In this document: positions 28,341 to 37,660 of the stretch, in pieces
Layout of the letters: every line of letters begins with the position of its first letter
Position numbering within the stretch: position 1 is the first letter of the stretch
Source: Akkermansia muciniphila
GTDB lineage: Bacteria > Verrucomicrobiota > Verrucomicrobiia > Verrucomicrobiales > Akkermansiaceae
Reading direction: 5' to 3'
DNA: 64,000 nt
Assembly (NCBI RefSeq): GCF_900184965.1
Contig: NZ_FXYA01000214.1
Location: forward strand, 1-64,000
Position numbers and translations under genes: made by a program
Notes under the pieces: generated by a model
Database searches by the model: none
Seen by the model: the letters and a program-made list of their open reading frames with translations, nothing else
Told to the model about the DNA's origin: nothing

Positions 28341-29570
28341 TTATTGCTGGTTGACCTTCAGTATTTTGGCCTGTTCTTCCGTGAGCTCAACGCAGTGCCA
28401 GGGGAGGCCGCGCTTGTTAAGTTCGTCCATGAAGGGGTCCGGATCATTTTGTTCCATATTGAAGACTCCCGCGCCAGTCCATTTGCCCGTAAGGATCATT
28501 TCCGCGCCGATCATGGCCGGAACCCCGGTGGTATAGGAAATGGCCTGGGAACCTACTTCTTCAAAACATTGTTCATGGTCGCAAATGTTGTAAATGTACA
28601 CAGCCTTGAATTGGCCGTCCTTGATTCCGGTGATGACGTTGCCGATGCAGGTTTTTCCCCTGGTCGTCTTGCCCAGGTCCCCGGGGTCCGGCAGTACGGC
28701 CTTGAGGAATTGCAGCGGGATGATTTCAACTCCGTTGTACATGACCGGGTCAATGCGGGTCATGCCCACGTTCTGAAGCACTTCCAGGTGCTTGAGGTAG
28801 TTCGGTGAGAAGGACATCCAGAATTGAGCCCGGCGGATGGTGGGGATGTGCTTGACCAGGCTTTCCATTTCTTCATGGTACATGCGGTAGATTTCATAGG
28901 TGCCCACTTCCTGCGGACAGGCGAAACTCCGGTGCATGCTCATGGGGGCGGTTTCCCGGAAGGCTCCGTCTTCCCAGTGGCGGCAGGGCGCCGTTACTTC
29001 CCGGATGTTGATTTCCGGGTTGAAGTTGGTGGCGAAAGCCTTGCCATGATTGCCGCCATTGACGTCAATGATGTCCAGCGTATGGATTTCGTCAAAGTGA
29101 TGCTTGAGGGCCCATGCCGTAAAGACATTGGTGACGCCGGGGTCAAAGCCGGAACCCAGCAGGGCGAAAAGCCCGGCGTTGCGGAATTGCTCCTGGTACG
29201 CCCATTGCCAGGAGTATTCGAATTTGGCTACGTCACGGGGTTCATAGTTGGCGGTATCCAGGTAGTTGACTCCGGTTTCCAGGCAGGCTTCCATCAGGGT
29301 GAGGTCCTGGTAGGGCAGGGCCACGTTGATCAGCAGCTGCGGCTTGATTTCCCGGATGAGGGCCACGGTGGCGGGCACGTCGTCCGCATCTACGGAATGG
29401 GTAGTGATGCTGACGCCCGTTCTGGAGCGTACGTCCTCCGCAACGGCATCGCATTTGCTTTTCGTGCGGGAGGCCAGATGAATGCTTTGAAAAATGTCCG
29501 GCAGCTGGGCGCATTTATTGGCTACTACATGTCCAACGCCGCCTGCTCCAATGATTAAAACCGTATTCAT
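28341..29570 (-). CDS. carboxynorspermidine dehydrogenase/synthase (saccharopine dehydrogenase family)
   Basis: 409 residues from ATG 29570 (MNTVLIIGAGGVGHVVANKC). The frame extends 55 codons further upstream, but the Rossmann motif GAGGVGHV then would not sit at the N-terminus. It belongs to the Lys9/saccharopine-dehydrogenase-like group that condenses aspartate semialdehyde with a diamine and reduces the product with NADPH (alternative spermidine or norspermidine route). Landmarks are LINVALPYQDLTLMEACLETG, DTANYEP, LGSGFDPGVTNVF and IIDVNGGNHG. Carboxynorspermidine decarboxylase is not adjacent. Agmatine deiminase at 63423 would supply the putrescine branch. Confidence 0.85.
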   Translation of the reverse strand: MNTVLIIGAGGVGHVVANKCAQLPDIFQSIHLASRTKSKCDAVAEDVRSRTGVSITTHSVDADDVPATVALIREIKPQLLINVALPYQDLTLMEACLETGVNYLDTANYEPRDVAKFEYSWQWAYQEQFRNAGLFALLGSGFDPGVTNVFTAWALKHHFDEIHTLDIIDVNGGNHGKAFATNFNPEINIREVTAPCRHWEDGAFRETAPMSMHRSFACPQEVGTYEIYRMYHEEMESLVKHIPTIRRAQFWMSFSPNYLKHLEVLQNVGMTRIDPVMYNGVEIIPLQFLKAVLPDPGDLGKTTRGKTCIGNVITGIKDGQFKAVYIYNICDHEQCFEEVGSQAISYTTGVPAMIGAEMILTGKWTGAGVFNMEQNDPDPFMDELNKRGLPWHCVELTEEQAKILKVNQQ

Positions 29571-29739
29571 GATAGGTTCAGTACATAAGTGAAAACAGGC
29601 TGAAAGGCAACCCCTGATTTTGTGCGACAATACCCTTTTCCCTTCGGTTCGGCCCGGCTGTGACTTTGGTTTCCGGAAAGCATTTTTCCCCGGGAAATGC
29701 TTTCCGTCTGGAATTTTCCAAAAATTATTGAACAAGGGA

Positions 29740-29768
29740 TTGACGCGAGCTGTCCGATTTTACAATAT
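29740..29768 (+). promoter_or_regulatory. promoter with overlapping palindrome, secreted thioredoxin gene
   Basis: TTGACG (29740-29745) lies 15 bases from TACAAT and 17 bases from CAATAT. The inverted repeat TACAAT-n5-ATTGTA (29761-29777) covers the -10 box and reaches to 3 bases before the ATG at 29781, so it could be an operator. Confidence 0.45.
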
Positions 29769-29780
29769 CAAATTGTAGAT

Positions 29781-30746
29781 ATGATTAGACAAATTCTGCC
29801 AGTAGTTGTTGCCGCCTGCGTCGCTCCCTGTTTTGCCGCGGAAGGGTGGATTACCGATATGGATGCCGCCAAAAAACAGGCCGCCGAACAGAAAAAGGAT
29901 TTAATGATCGAGTTCACCGGTTCCGACTGGTGCCCTCCCTGCATGCAGCTCCGCGCCAACGTATTCAGCAAGCCGGACTTCCAGAAGGAAGCGCAGAAAA
30001 ATTTCGTTCTGGTGGAGCTGGATTATCCGCGCGGCAAGGAACAGTCCAAGGAAATGAAAGCCGCCAATGAAAAACTTGCCCAGCAGTACGGCGTGCGGGG
30101 ATTCCCGACCGTTGTGTTTGCGGACGCTTCCGGCAAGCCTTTTGGGGGATTTGTCGGGGGGCGTTCCGGGGATGATGTGATGAAAGCCATGCAGGATGCC
30201 CTGAAGAACAAGGAAGCGCTGAGCGCCGCGGAAGCGAATGTCGCCAAGGCTGCTACGGATGAAGCGAAGGTTGCCGCTCTGATGGAAGTGCTCAAGCTGG
30301 CTCCTCAGGAATATGTGGACAATTTTTATGGTGACGTGAAAGCGGAAATCAAGAAGCTGGACAAAGAGGACAAGTCCGGCTTGAAAGCCGCAGACGCCCA
30401 TGCTGACCTGCTTAAAAAGGAACAGAAGGACGTGCAGAATTATCTTGCCGGCAAGCTGACGGACAAGACGACGCCTGCGGAAGCTCTTCAGGTGGTTAAG
30501 GCGTATCCCGACCGTGACAAGCTTCTGCCGGAAACACAGCAGCAGTTGCTGATGATGGAGTTCGGAACCTATCTGAATTCCACCGGTGATGTGGACGGCG
30601 CCGTTTTGATTCTGGATAAGGTGGCCGAATTGAAGCCGGGAACGGAAGTCGGGATGCAGGCCCCTCGCATCAAGGCCGGCGTTCTTGCCAACAAGGATAA
30701 GATCAAGGCCCAGATTGACGCCGCCAAAAAAGCGCAGAGCAAATAA
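29781..30746 (+). CDS. secreted thioredoxin-fold protein
   Basis: 321 residues from ATG 29781. A signal peptide (IRQILPVVVAACVAPCFA) is followed by a thioredoxin domain (about 20-135) with the active site DWCPPC, preceded by EFTGS, and the cis-Pro region GVRGFPTVVFAD. The rest (about 140-321) is a Lys/Ala/Glu-rich helical region with no recognised family, ending in KKAQSK. The CxxC layout and the signal point to a periplasmic thiol oxidoreductase of the thioredoxin_7/DsbD-gamma-like type. It stands alone between a palindrome-bearing promoter and a strong terminator. Partner proteins are unknown. Confidence 0.85.
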   Translation: MIRQILPVVVAACVAPCFAAEGWITDMDAAKKQAAEQKKDLMIEFTGSDWCPPCMQLRANVFSKPDFQKEAQKNFVLVELDYPRGKEQSKEMKAANEKLAQQYGVRGFPTVVFADASGKPFGGFVGGRSGDDVMKAMQDALKNKEALSAAEANVAKAATDEAKVAALMEVLKLAPQEYVDNFYGDVKAEIKKLDKEDKSGLKAADAHADLLKKEQKDVQNYLAGKLTDKTTPAEALQVVKAYPDRDKLLPETQQQLLMMEFGTYLNSTGDVDGAVLILDKVAELKPGTEVGMQAPRIKAGVLANKDKIKAQIDAAKKAQSK

Positions 30747-30785
30747 TTAAAGCTGCTTTTTCCTTTCCCCTGATTTGGGAATCGG

Positions 30786-30820
30786 CCCCGCAACGGTTTT
30801 CTGCCGTTGCGGGGTTTTTG
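30786..30820 (+). terminator. rho-independent terminator of the thioredoxin gene
   Basis: Perfect 11-bp stem CCCCGCAACGG / CCGTTGCGGGG, 7-base loop, then TTTTTG; 40 bases after the stop. Confidence 0.9.
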
Positions 30821-31072
30821 CTTTCCCTCTGTTTCTCCGGTTACTCAAAAGGGATGACGGAAAGGAGGCATGGTGGCTTATGAAGGCCGCTGTTTTCCTG
30901 CGGCGCGTGTTGCCGGCGCATCCTGCTGCGGGAGTGATGAAAGGCAGGATTCGCTGCCGCTTCCGTCAGGTCGGGTATATGGGCTAAGCAAGAGTGTCGT
31001 GTGGCGGCAACACTCTTCTCCGGCATTAAAAATCCGGTCCAGGAGAGAGTGCGGGAATAGCATGCTGTTGGG
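30821..31072. other. intergenic stretch between convergent genes
   Basis: No gene supported. A stem AAGAGTGT / ACACTCTT (30990-31017, 12-base loop) could end the fucosidase message on the minus strand but lacks a strong T-run. Confidence 0.45.
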
Positions 31073-33208
31073 TTATTGAAGTTTGATGACGGTGTCCAAC
31101 CTGTCCCAGGTGACACCCTCGGGCAAAGTGATTTTGTACTGGTTTCCTTCCTTTTCAAGCCTGACGGCTTTTCCGTTTCCGATGCCGTCCACAATGAGGG
31201 TCGCTCTCGTGAATTTTTCCCCGATATCTTTGATGAACAGGGGGGTATTTCCCTTTAGCTCTTTTCCTTGTCGGGCAATCAGCGGGCTGACGTGAAGATA
31301 AACGGTTTTTTTGCCGTTGTGATCCGCCCTGTAGCAGCTGCCTCCCCATGGCTGGTCCCTGTAGGGGCCTCCGCGGGTGTTGTAAATAGCCTCCCTGTAG
31401 AGAGCAATCCATTTTCCCATGGACAGGAAAGTCTCAGCCTGTTTCGGATCAAATGTTCCCAGTGGAGTGGGGCCGATGTTGTAAAGCAGGTTGCCGTCCT
31501 TGACAATGTTATTGATCAGGAATCTGATAGAGGTTTCGACGGGCTTGGGTATTGCCTTGGATGTGTAGGACCAGTTGCCCGTCCAGCGGGTGCCGGGGAT
31601 ATCCGCTACGGTCATGCAGCTTTCCCAGGGCGTTTGGGTATTGAAGGGGCCTAGCTTGCATTCCGGCGTCAGGAAATCCCCTTTCAGGTCGTCGGGCAGC
31701 GGTTCCTTATTGCCTCCGCGGGTGCTGTTCATGCGGTTGTTGATCAGAATGTCCGGCTGGTACTGCTTGATGCGGCGCATCATGGTGCGGGGATCCCACT
31801 GGTTGAGGGAGCTATTGCCCAGGCTGTCGAACCAGAGCACATCCACCTGGCCGTAGCGGGTGAGCAGTTCGCTGACCTGGCCGAAGTAGTATTCCAGATA
31901 GCGGTAGTGCTGGTCGGTCAGGTAGTAGGGATTGTACCAGTCTCGTCCAGAATAATAAAATCCCAGTCTGAGCCCGGCCGCATGAACTGCCGCCGCGAAT
32001 TGTTCCACGATGTCTTTGCCGTAGGGAGTGGCGGCAATGGTGAACGTGTCGTAGTCGGAGGGGAAGTTAGAGAAGCCGTCGTGGTGCTTGGTGGTCAGCA
32101 CGGCATATTCCATACCGCTTTTTTTGGCGACGGACATCCATTTTCTGGGGTCATATTGCTTGGGGGTGAAGCGGCGGTGGGCGGAGTCGTACTCAAAGTC
32201 TACAGTATTTTTATAGCCGCTGGCGCTGTCTTTGGGACGCGCAGCATTGCGTTCCCAGCTTATTTCCCGTTCCAGCAGGGAAGAAGGGTTCCAGTGAACA
32301 AACAAGCCGAATTTGGCATCCCGAAACCATTTTAACTGTTTATTATCGGCCTTGAAATCGAAGAGTCCGTTGACGGCTTCATTAATCAGGTCACGGTCTT
32401 CTACTGGAGAGAAGATGTCTTTTTCAGGAGAGAGAATCACCAGCCCTTCCGCCATGGGCTGCATGCGAAAGTTTGGTACGGGAGATTTTACCTTGTCTCC
32501 CAGCCAGAGGTTGAGTTGCAGAACCCTGGCCACATTATTTATTTCATAAGCTTTCTGTCCGGCAGCTTCTTCCATGATTTCATCGGGCAGTTCCCTGTTG
32601 AAAACGGCCTGTACAAAGGGTTGGCTGATATAGATTTTCCCGTTTTCCCGGAAAGGTCTGATATCTTCGGGCAGAGGGATTCGTTTATTTCCGGCCATCG
32701 CGCAGGGAGCTCCATGCAGCTTGTCCGTATTTACGGTAAAGTATACGGCGTTTCGGAGTTTTTCAGATAGTTCTTTTTGAAGCTCGTCCACATTTTCCCG
32801 GTAGCTCCTGCCGGGATGGAAACGGTTATTGATGCTTTCCGCCTGTTTTTCCGTGATGACCGGGCCGATCCACTGGCTGGCAGCCGCGTCTTTGGTTCCG
32901 CAGCCCACAATAATCCGGAAATATTTTCCTGCATCCTTGTCCGTCAGGGTGTAGGATTCCGCATCACGGCCCTGCTGAACCACTACGGTTTTTCCGTCCC
33001 GGACATCTGCTTTTTCCCACCGGATTACGGGATTGGCGGATTCTCCGTCAGGCGCGCTGTAACGGCTTTCCAGCGTAGTTCCGACTATTTCTTCACCATT
33101 AATATAAGGTCTGAGCCACGAGGCGGTGACGGCATTTCCTGCCTGAATGGAGATTATCCCCACGAGTACGGTCAAGATACGGGATGTTCGGTGTTTGAAT
33201 TTAAACAT
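31073..33208 (-). CDS. secreted multidomain alpha-L-fucosidase (GH29)
   Basis: 711 residues. Signal peptide (about 1-28, ending GNAVTA), an Ig-like domain (about 30-110, INGEEIVGTTLESRY ... YTLTDKDAGKYFRIIVG), a region (about 165-240, RIPLPEDIRPFRENGKIYIS) resembling the copper-amine-oxidase-N-like fold of secreted proteins, then the GH29 barrel (about 290-600): WFRDAKFGLFVHW, LTTKHHDGFSNF, and the nucleophile Asp461 in VLWFDSLGN. A C-terminal beta domain follows. It removes alpha-L-fucose from mucin or host glycans, releasing fucose outside the inner membrane. Bases are somewhat less GC-rich than the neighbours. The acid/base residue cannot be named from sequence alone. Confidence 0.9.
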   Translation of the reverse strand: MFKFKHRTSRILTVLVGIISIQAGNAVTASWLRPYINGEEIVGTTLESRYSAPDGESANPVIRWEKADVRDGKTVVVQQGRDAESYTLTDKDAGKYFRIIVGCGTKDAAASQWIGPVITEKQAESINNRFHPGRSYRENVDELQKELSEKLRNAVYFTVNTDKLHGAPCAMAGNKRIPLPEDIRPFRENGKIYISQPFVQAVFNRELPDEIMEEAAGQKAYEINNVARVLQLNLWLGDKVKSPVPNFRMQPMAEGLVILSPEKDIFSPVEDRDLINEAVNGLFDFKADNKQLKWFRDAKFGLFVHWNPSSLLEREISWERNAARPKDSASGYKNTVDFEYDSAHRRFTPKQYDPRKWMSVAKKSGMEYAVLTTKHHDGFSNFPSDYDTFTIAATPYGKDIVEQFAAAVHAAGLRLGFYYSGRDWYNPYYLTDQHYRYLEYYFGQVSELLTRYGQVDVLWFDSLGNSSLNQWDPRTMMRRIKQYQPDILINNRMNSTRGGNKEPLPDDLKGDFLTPECKLGPFNTQTPWESCMTVADIPGTRWTGNWSYTSKAIPKPVETSIRFLINNIVKDGNLLYNIGPTPLGTFDPKQAETFLSMGKWIALYREAIYNTRGGPYRDQPWGGSCYRADHNGKKTVYLHVSPLIARQGKELKGNTPLFIKDIGEKFTRATLIVDGIGNGKAVRLEKEGNQYKITLPEGVTWDRLDTVIKLQ

Positions 33209-33493
33209 GGGAAAGATTTAGAGGAGGAATAACCGGGGGAACAGGATAAACCCCCCCCGTTTTATAAAAGACCAACAAGGAAGAGGGGCTTCTTTCTTTC
33301 CGTGAAATTTTATGTGTATGATGATCGTACGAAAGAAAATATATTGTTAAGCCGCAGAACTGAGAGCCGGGCGGGATAAAGGTTCCGGGGGACCTTCCGC
33401 TCCTGGTCGGGCGCTCCGGCCGTTGTGGATTTGCCGCCGTATTTCTTGACGTGAAGCCTTGCGCATGGGAAGGAAACCTGACAGAATCCCGCC

Positions 33494-35353
33494 ATGCGCC
33501 TGTTCATGATGTTCTGTGTGATGCTTTTGCTCGCCGGATGCGATACGCGCTCCAGCGTGGAACGGGCGCAGGAGGCTGGGGTGCTCATCGTGGGCAATAA
33601 TGCGGAGCCCCAGAGTTTTGACCCTCACATCGCCACTTCCGTTTCCGATTTCAAGATGATCAATGCCGTCATGGAGGGGCTGCTGCGCGGGGATTCCAGG
33701 GATGACTCCGTTTTTCATCCCGCTGTGGCGGAGTCGTGGACGCACAGTCCGGAGGCGGACAAGTGGCGTTTTGCCCTGCGGAAGGGAACCGTGTGGAGCG
33801 ACGGCGTTCCTGTGACGGCTCATGATTTCGTGTATGCCTATCATCGCCTGCTTCATCCGGGGTTTGGCGGGAGGTACGCGGACATGCTTTATCCGCTGAA
33901 GAATGCGGAAGCCTATAACCGGAACAGGCGCAGCTTGCTGCTGTGCGGTCCCGGTTCCCGGCTGGCCGGGGAAGAGGGGTTGGATGAGAAAGTGTTGGCC
34001 GGGGTGGATTGGGAGAGGCTGGACGGCATGGGAGCCGGTGAGCTGGAGGCTCTGCGGGATGCTCCTTCCCTGATGGAGTGGCCGGCCGGGATGCCGGAGG
34101 AAGGAGCGCGGAAGATTGCGGCGCGGATGTTGGAGGATGTCCGGGCCGGAAAGCCGGATTTATGGGAGGAAGCCCGCGTGGGCGTGCGCGCCGCGGATGA
34201 TTATACCCTGGAGATGGAGCTGCGTTCCCCGATGCCCCAGCTTCCCCTGCTGCTGCTTCACTGCACCTGGTTCCCGGTTCCCCGCCATGCCGTGGAAGCC
34301 CGCGGAGGCATGCTGGACAGGACGGGGGGATGGACGCGGCCCGGAGCGGCCGTAGGGAACGGCCCTTTTCTCATGGCGGAGCACCGGTTCAATGATTATG
34401 TGGAGGTGCGCCGCAATCCCCGATACCGGAACGCTTCCGCCGTCCGGCTGAATGGAGTCCGTTTTCTTCCTACCGTGAACGGCTTTACGGAAACCCGCAT
34501 GTTTTTCAACGGCAAGCTTCATGTCACCAACAACGTGCCTCCGGAGATGACGGCTTACGCCCGGGAGCGCGGAGGGGATGATTTTTGCCAGGATGATTAT
34601 TACGTGACTATTTTTTACCGTCTGAATACGTCGCGTGCGCCTCTGGATGACGCCCGGGTCAGGCGGGCCCTTTCCCTGGCGGTAGACCGGGAGGCCCTGG
34701 TGCGGGATGTGGTGTGCGGCGGCGGCCAGCCGTGCTTCGGCTTTACGCCGGACGGCGCCGGATACAAGACGCCGCATGGGGTGGAGTTCAATCCGGAGAA
34801 AGCGCGTTCCCTGCTGGCCCAGGCCGGTTTTCCCGGCGGGAAGGGGTTTCCCCGGCTGGAGCTGATGACTACATCCCGCGAAGTTCAGAAGACGATGGCG
34901 GAAGCCATCCAGGGCATGTGGAAAAAGCATCTGGGGATTCATGTGGATATCCGTTCCTGTGAGTGGACGGCCTACAAGTTCGCGCAGAATTCCATGCAGT
35001 ATGATTTTAGTTCCTCCTCATGGTCCGGGGATTATCTGGACCCTTCCAGTTTTCTGGATTTGTGGGGTTCCGCCTCCGGGAACAATAATACGGGCTGGTT
35101 TCATCCGGAGTATGAACGCCTGCTGGCGGAGAGCCGCGCTACGGGAGACCAGGAGAAGCGCATGGCCCTGCTGGCCCGTGCGGAAGCGCTGATGCTTTCC
35201 GAATCCCCGGTGATTCCCCTGTATTGGGCCAAACGGTCCTATTTGAAGAGGCCGGAGGTGCGTGGGTGGCGTCCCCTGCTGCTGGACAACCATTTGTTTG
35301 AGGATATCAGCCTGGACGCCGACCGGGAACATGGGAAGGAGGCCGCGCCTTGA
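33494..35353 (+). CDS. oppA: peptide ABC transporter substrate-binding lipoprotein (OppA type)
   Basis: 619 residues with a lipoprotein signal (RLFMMFCVMLLLAGC, lipidated Cys16). The body is family 5 solute-binding: NNAEPQSFDPHIATS, TAHDFVYAYHRLLHP, VRRALSLAVDREALV, and a late NNTGWFHPEYERLLAESR. It captures oligopeptides and delivers them to the OppB/OppC permease encoded directly after it. Its stop overlaps the TTG start of oppB by 3 bases. An internal insertion around residues 150-225 (GPGSRLAGEEGLDE) is longer than in classical OppA. No ATPase (oppD/F) gene follows here; it may be elsewhere. Confidence 0.9.
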   Translation: MRLFMMFCVMLLLAGCDTRSSVERAQEAGVLIVGNNAEPQSFDPHIATSVSDFKMINAVMEGLLRGDSRDDSVFHPAVAESWTHSPEADKWRFALRKGTVWSDGVPVTAHDFVYAYHRLLHPGFGGRYADMLYPLKNAEAYNRNRRSLLLCGPGSRLAGEEGLDEKVLAGVDWERLDGMGAGELEALRDAPSLMEWPAGMPEEGARKIAARMLEDVRAGKPDLWEEARVGVRAADDYTLEMELRSPMPQLPLLLLHCTWFPVPRHAVEARGGMLDRTGGWTRPGAAVGNGPFLMAEHRFNDYVEVRRNPRYRNASAVRLNGVRFLPTVNGFTETRMFFNGKLHVTNNVPPEMTAYARERGGDDFCQDDYYVTIFYRLNTSRAPLDDARVRRALSLAVDREALVRDVVCGGGQPCFGFTPDGAGYKTPHGVEFNPEKARSLLAQAGFPGGKGFPRLELMTTSREVQKTMAEAIQGMWKKHLGIHVDIRSCEWTAYKFAQNSMQYDFSSSSWSGDYLDPSSFLDLWGSASGNNNTGWFHPEYERLLAESRATGDQEKRMALLARAEALMLSESPVIPLYWAKRSYLKRPEVRGWRPLLLDNHLFEDISLDADREHGKEAAP

Positions 35354-36273
35354 CCAGGATGATTCTGAAACGCCTGGGGCAGGGGCTTCTGGTCCTGCTG
35401 GTGCTGGAGACCGTGACGTTTTTCCTGATACGCCTGTTGCCGGGGCACCCCTTCATGGGGGAAAAGAAGCTGCCGGAGCATGTCCTCCAGCAGCTTCAGG
35501 CCAGTTACGGGCTGGATCAGCCCTCCCTGGTTCAATACGGGCGTTACTGGTGGAACATGCTGGCGCATGGCGACCTGGGACCGTCTTTGGTGAAGGAAGG
35601 CGTCAGCGTGGCGGATATGATCGGCCAGTCATTTCCTGTTTCCCTCCAGCTTGGCGTCATAGGCATGGCTATTTCCATTCTGGCGGGGATTCCCGCCGGA
35701 ATCGTGGCGGCTCTGTACAAGAACCGGTGGATGGACTGGTGGGTGATGCTGGTTTCCATGGCCGGCATCTGCATTCCCGCCTTTGTCGTGGCTCCGGTGC
35801 TGGGCGTGGCTCTGGGCATGCATGTGCCCGGCTTGAGTGTAGCCGGATGGGATTCTCCCGGTTGCGTGGTGCTCCCGGCTTTGACGCTGGGTCTGGTGAA
35901 TGCCGCATATCTGGCGCGCCTGACGCGCGGCGGCATGCTTGAAGTGCTGGGGCAGGATTTCATCCGGACGGCTCGGGCCAAGGGGGCGGGGCCTTTCCGT
36001 ACGGTTTGGAAGCACGCTTTGCGAGGCGGCCTGATTCCGGCCCTTTCCTATCTGGGGCCTGCTTTTGCCGCCATGATTACCGGTTCCTTTGTGGTGGAGA
36101 CCTGCTTCCAGGTTCCCGGCATGGGCCAGCATTTCGTGAACGCGACAACGGACCGGGATTATTTTCTCATCCAGGGCCTTGTTTTGTTTTACGGTATTCT
36201 GATCGTCGCGGCCAATCTGGGTGTGGACCTGGTGCAAATGGCCGTCAACCCGAGATTGAGAAAGGAATCATGA
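35350..36273 (+). CDS. oppB: oligopeptide ABC transporter permease OppB
   Basis: 307 residues, six-helix DppB/OppB-type permease: RLGQGLLVLLVLETVTFFLIRLLPGHPF, the EAA-type loop DFIRTARAKGAGPFRTVWKHALR and the final VVAANLGVDLVQMAVNPRLR. The start is TTG at 35350: a strong AAGGAGG (35336-35342) stands 7 bases before it, while the ATG at 35359 would be 16 bases away. Stop and next start overlap as ATGA. Confidence 0.93.
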   Translation: MTRMILKRLGQGLLVLLVLETVTFFLIRLLPGHPFMGEKKLPEHVLQQLQASYGLDQPSLVQYGRYWWNMLAHGDLGPSLVKEGVSVADMIGQSFPVSLQLGVIGMAISILAGIPAGIVAALYKNRWMDWWVMLVSMAGICIPAFVVAPVLGVALGMHVPGLSVAGWDSPGCVVLPALTLGLVNAAYLARLTRGGMLEVLGQDFIRTARAKGAGPFRTVWKHALRGGLIPALSYLGPAFAAMITGSFVVETCFQVPGMGQHFVNATTDRDYFLIQGLVLFYGILIVAANLGVDLVQMAVNPRLRKES

Positions 36274-37226
36274 GAAAAAGAGGATGGAACAGGACGGAGG
36301 AACAGGGTTCCTCCCTGTGGAAGGACGCCTTTCTGCGTCTTTCCCGCAACCGGGCGGCCATGTTTTCCCTGCTGGCGCTGGCGCTGATTGCGGCGGCCTG
36401 TTTTCTGGGGCCCCTGCTGCCGTGGCTTCCGCATCCTAATGTGCAGGATTTGTCCCGGATTGCGGAAAGTCCTTCCTGGGGGCATTGGTTCGGCACGGAC
36501 CAGCTTGGGCGGGACCTGCTGGCGCGCGTGTTGTACGGCGGCCGCATTTCCCTGCTGGTGGGCGTGGTCGCCACGGGCGTTTCCCTGGTGATCGGCGTGG
36601 CGTACGGACTGGTTTCCGGTTATGCCGGAGGTAGGCTGGACGCCCTGATGATGCGCCTGGTGGATGTGCTTTTTGCCCTGCCGTTCATTGTGCTGGTGAT
36701 TATTTTTTCCCTGTCCGTGGAGGAGCCGGCCCGGAGGCTGACGCAGTGGGTTTCCGGCATGACGGGCTGGTCTGTGGAAATGGTGAGCCCCATGACCGGG
36801 CTGATTCCCCTGTTCATCGCCATCGGCGCTTTGGGCTGGCTGACGCTGGCGCGCATTGTCCGCACGCAGACGATGGAGCTGAAAGGGCAGGAGTTCGTGG
36901 AAGCCGCCCGCTCCCTGGGCATTGGTCACATGAAAATTCTGTTCCGCCATATTGCTCCGAATTTGTTCGGAACCGTCATCGTGTACACGACGCTGGCCGT
37001 TCCCGGCATCATGCTGCTGGAAGCCGTTCTGTCCTTTCTGGGGCTGGGCGTGAAGGCTCCCAATTCCTCATGGGGAACGCTGATTAAGGAAGGTGCGGAC
37101 CGCATGGAGGTTAGTCCGGAATTGCTTCTGTTCCCGGCGCTCCTGTTTTCAGTTACCCTGCTGGCGCTGAATTTCCTGGGGGACGGACTGCGGGACGCCC
37201 TGGATCCCAAGTCCTCCAGGGATTGA
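36270..37226 (+). CDS. oppC: oligopeptide ABC transporter permease OppC
   Basis: 318 residues, DppC/OppC-type permease with an N-terminal cytoplasmic basic stretch, helix RAAMFSLLALALIAAACF, the periplasmic HWFGTDQLGRDLLARVLYG motif, and the EAA loop ELKGQEFVEAARSLGIGHMK near residue 210. Starts at ATG 36270 inside the oppB stop (ATGA overlap); AAAGGA is close upstream. With OppA and OppB it forms the import complex; the missing ATPases would have to come from another locus. Confidence 0.93.
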   Translation: MRKRGWNRTEEQGSSLWKDAFLRLSRNRAAMFSLLALALIAAACFLGPLLPWLPHPNVQDLSRIAESPSWGHWFGTDQLGRDLLARVLYGGRISLLVGVVATGVSLVIGVAYGLVSGYAGGRLDALMMRLVDVLFALPFIVLVIIFSLSVEEPARRLTQWVSGMTGWSVEMVSPMTGLIPLFIAIGALGWLTLARIVRTQTMELKGQEFVEAARSLGIGHMKILFRHIAPNLFGTVIVYTTLAVPGIMLLEAVLSFLGLGVKAPNSSWGTLIKEGADRMEVSPELLLFPALLFSVTLLALNFLGDGLRDALDPKSSRD

Positions 37227-37244
37227 TATTTTTAAGTAAAAATC

Positions 37245-37607
37245 ATGAAGATTGCGTTAACGATTTCCATGCTGGTGGTCTCCAACGTTTTTATGACGTG
37301 GGCGTGGTACGGCCATCTGAAGAAGGGTTCCGGGGCGGATGACAAGCCCCTGCTGATGATTATTTTGATGAGCTGGGGATTGGCGTTTTTTGAATATTGC
37401 TTCATGATTCCCGCCAACCGCCTGGGCAGTGCGGGCGGGCTTAACGTGGCCCAGCTCAAGATTATGCAGGAGGTGATTACCCTGTGCGTGTTTATTCCTT
37501 TCGCCCTGTTCTACATCGGAGAAAAATGGAAGTGGGATTACCTGTGGGCGTTTTTATGTGTATTGGGGGCCGTTTTCTTCGTTAACAGGGAGCGTTTGCT
37601 CGGGTGA
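37245..37607 (+). CDS. DMT-superfamily small membrane protein (DUF486)
   Basis: 120 residues with four predicted helices and the family landmarks MTWAWYGHLK, EYCFMIPANRLG and GGLNVAQLKIMQEVITL, typical of DUF486, a four-helix protein in the drug/metabolite transporter clan. Function unknown. It starts 18 bases after oppC and might be co-transcribed. Confidence 0.8.
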   Translation: MKIALTISMLVVSNVFMTWAWYGHLKKGSGADDKPLLMIILMSWGLAFFEYCFMIPANRLGSAGGLNVAQLKIMQEVITLCVFIPFALFYIGEKWKWDYLWAFLCVLGAVFFVNRERLLG

Positions 37608-37660
37608 CAGACTTTTTCCGTTCGCATTCCCGTCGCCGGGCTGTCTTACCATGAAGAAAG

